From Acidimicrobiaceae bacterium (GTDB lineage: Bacteria > Actinomycetota > Acidimicrobiia > Acidimicrobiales > Bog-793): a stretch of 5,309 bases of DNA. Position numbers and translations under genes: made by a program. The stretch spans positions 1 to 5,309 of the forward strand of contig DAIDIA010000276.1 in assembly GCA_027459565.1 (NCBI GenBank), written 5' to 3'. The notes beneath the pieces were generated by a model. That model was not told where the DNA came from. It made no database searches and saw only the letters and a program-made list of their open reading frames with translations. Of the stretch, positions 5,122 through 5,309 are shown one piece after another (within the stretch, counting starts at the first letter, position 1; each line of letters opens with the position of its first letter).

Positions 5122-5135
5122 CGAACAAATGTTTG
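5122..5135. promoter_or_regulatory. LexA/SOS operator 4, overlapping the lexA -35 element
   Basis: CGAACAAATGTTTG fits the CGAAC-N4-GTTYG consensus (C to T in one arm position). Its right end overlaps the TTGCAT hexamer (5133-5138) of the predicted lexA promoter, so LexA bound here would compete with RNA polymerase for lexA itself. Confidence 0.85.
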
Positions 5136-5162
5136 CATTTTGGTGTGTCAGTCGACTACGGT
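5133..5162 (+). promoter_or_regulatory. Predicted lexA promoter
   Basis: TTGCAT (5133-5138), an 18-bp spacer and TACGGT (5157-5162, fitting the actinobacterial TANNNT -10 pattern) lie upstream of lexA. A start site would fall near 5168-5170, giving a leader of about 35 nt that contains the GAGAGG ribosome-binding site. The -35 overlaps SOS operator 4. Predicted by eye only. Confidence 0.55.
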
Positions 5163-5202
5163 GCAGACGAGAGGCGCTCCACGCCCAGATTGAGAGGCCG
5201 CC

Positions 5203-5309
5203 ATGACCGTTGCCACCCTGACCGGAAAGCGCCGGCAGATCCTTGAATTCATCGCCGAGCACATCCAGCGCAACGGATATCCACCCTCGGTGCGCGAGAT
5301 CGACGAGGC
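5203..5309 (+). CDS. lexA: LexA, SOS-response repressor (N-terminal part only, cut by window end)
   Basis: Only 35 complete codons are visible. The protein starts MTVATLTGKRRQILEFIAEH and continues with GYPPSVREIDE at residues 25-35, the winged-helix DNA-binding start typical of actinobacterial LexA (LT-x-RQ-x-IL-x-FI ... GYPPSVREI). LexA binds SOS operators as a dimer and cleaves itself when RecA filaments form on damaged DNA; the autoprotease part lies outside the window. The ATG at 5203 is preceded by GAGAGG (5192-5197) at normal ribosome-binding distance. The gene is divergent from the LysM gene, and four LexA-type operators lie between them, which supports both the identity and autoregulation. 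Position 34 is Asp where many actinobacterial LexA proteins have Gly; this residue varies across the family. Identity is very secure despite truncation. Confidence 0.95.
   Translation, partial: MTVATLTGKRRQILEFIAEHIQRNGYPPSVREIDE

Noticed and set aside
5302..5307. Asp-Glu in place of the common Gly-Glu after REI in LexA as a functional change
   Set aside because: This position varies among LexA proteins and lies before the recognition helix; no special effect can be argued from 35 residues.

Overview
The window is high-GC, compactly coded bacterial DNA, and every recognisable gene has its best match in actinobacterial families (LexA/NrdR pair with a LysM gene between them, DUF3040, actinobacterial-type Pol IV, the short-HNH family). 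The mix looks like an actinomycete, possibly of the Acidimicrobiia type. That placement rests on memory of gene order and protein style and is not proven by the sequence. I see no mobile element, CRISPR array, tRNA or rRNA.

Layout from right to left. At the right edge lexA starts on the + strand (from 5203) and is cut by the window end. To its left is a divergent control region (about 5020-5202) holding four LexA/SOS operators of the actinobacterial type (CGAAC-N4-GTTYG) within 94 bp. Everything else lies on the - strand. First comes a gene for a membrane-anchored LysM protein (5019-4327), in the position of the SOS-induced division suppressor Rv2719c/ChiZ of mycobacteria. Next is nrdR (4239-3742), which appears to have its own leaderless promoter, then a PIG-L/LmbE-type deacetylase (3742-3029, one-base overlap with nrdR) and dinB, DNA polymerase IV (3021-1693, 7-nt gap). 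A 195-bp non-coding leader with two small hairpins (1498-1692) separates dinB from a DUF3040 membrane protein (1497-1144, GTG start) and a 97-codon conserved small protein (1140-847, GTG start). After a further break with a promoter-like element and a possible 12-codon upstream ORF comes an HNH endonuclease (762-250). The last 249 bases hold no convincing gene, only a cluster of GTCGCG/CGCGAC inverted repeats.

How the genes fit together. The right half reads as a DNA-damage module. LexA controls itself and the divergent LysM gene, which probably holds back division. Read-through from the same promoter could raise NrdR (deoxynucleotide synthesis control), the PIG-L hydrolase and the translesion polymerase DinB. 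The co-regulation is inference; the operators and the gene order are visible in the sequence. The most interesting points are the dense operator array built around an inverted repeat and a direct repeat, the PIG-L gene tightly packed between nrdR and dinB, the leaderless nrdR start, and the leaderless uORF candidate ahead of the HNH gene.
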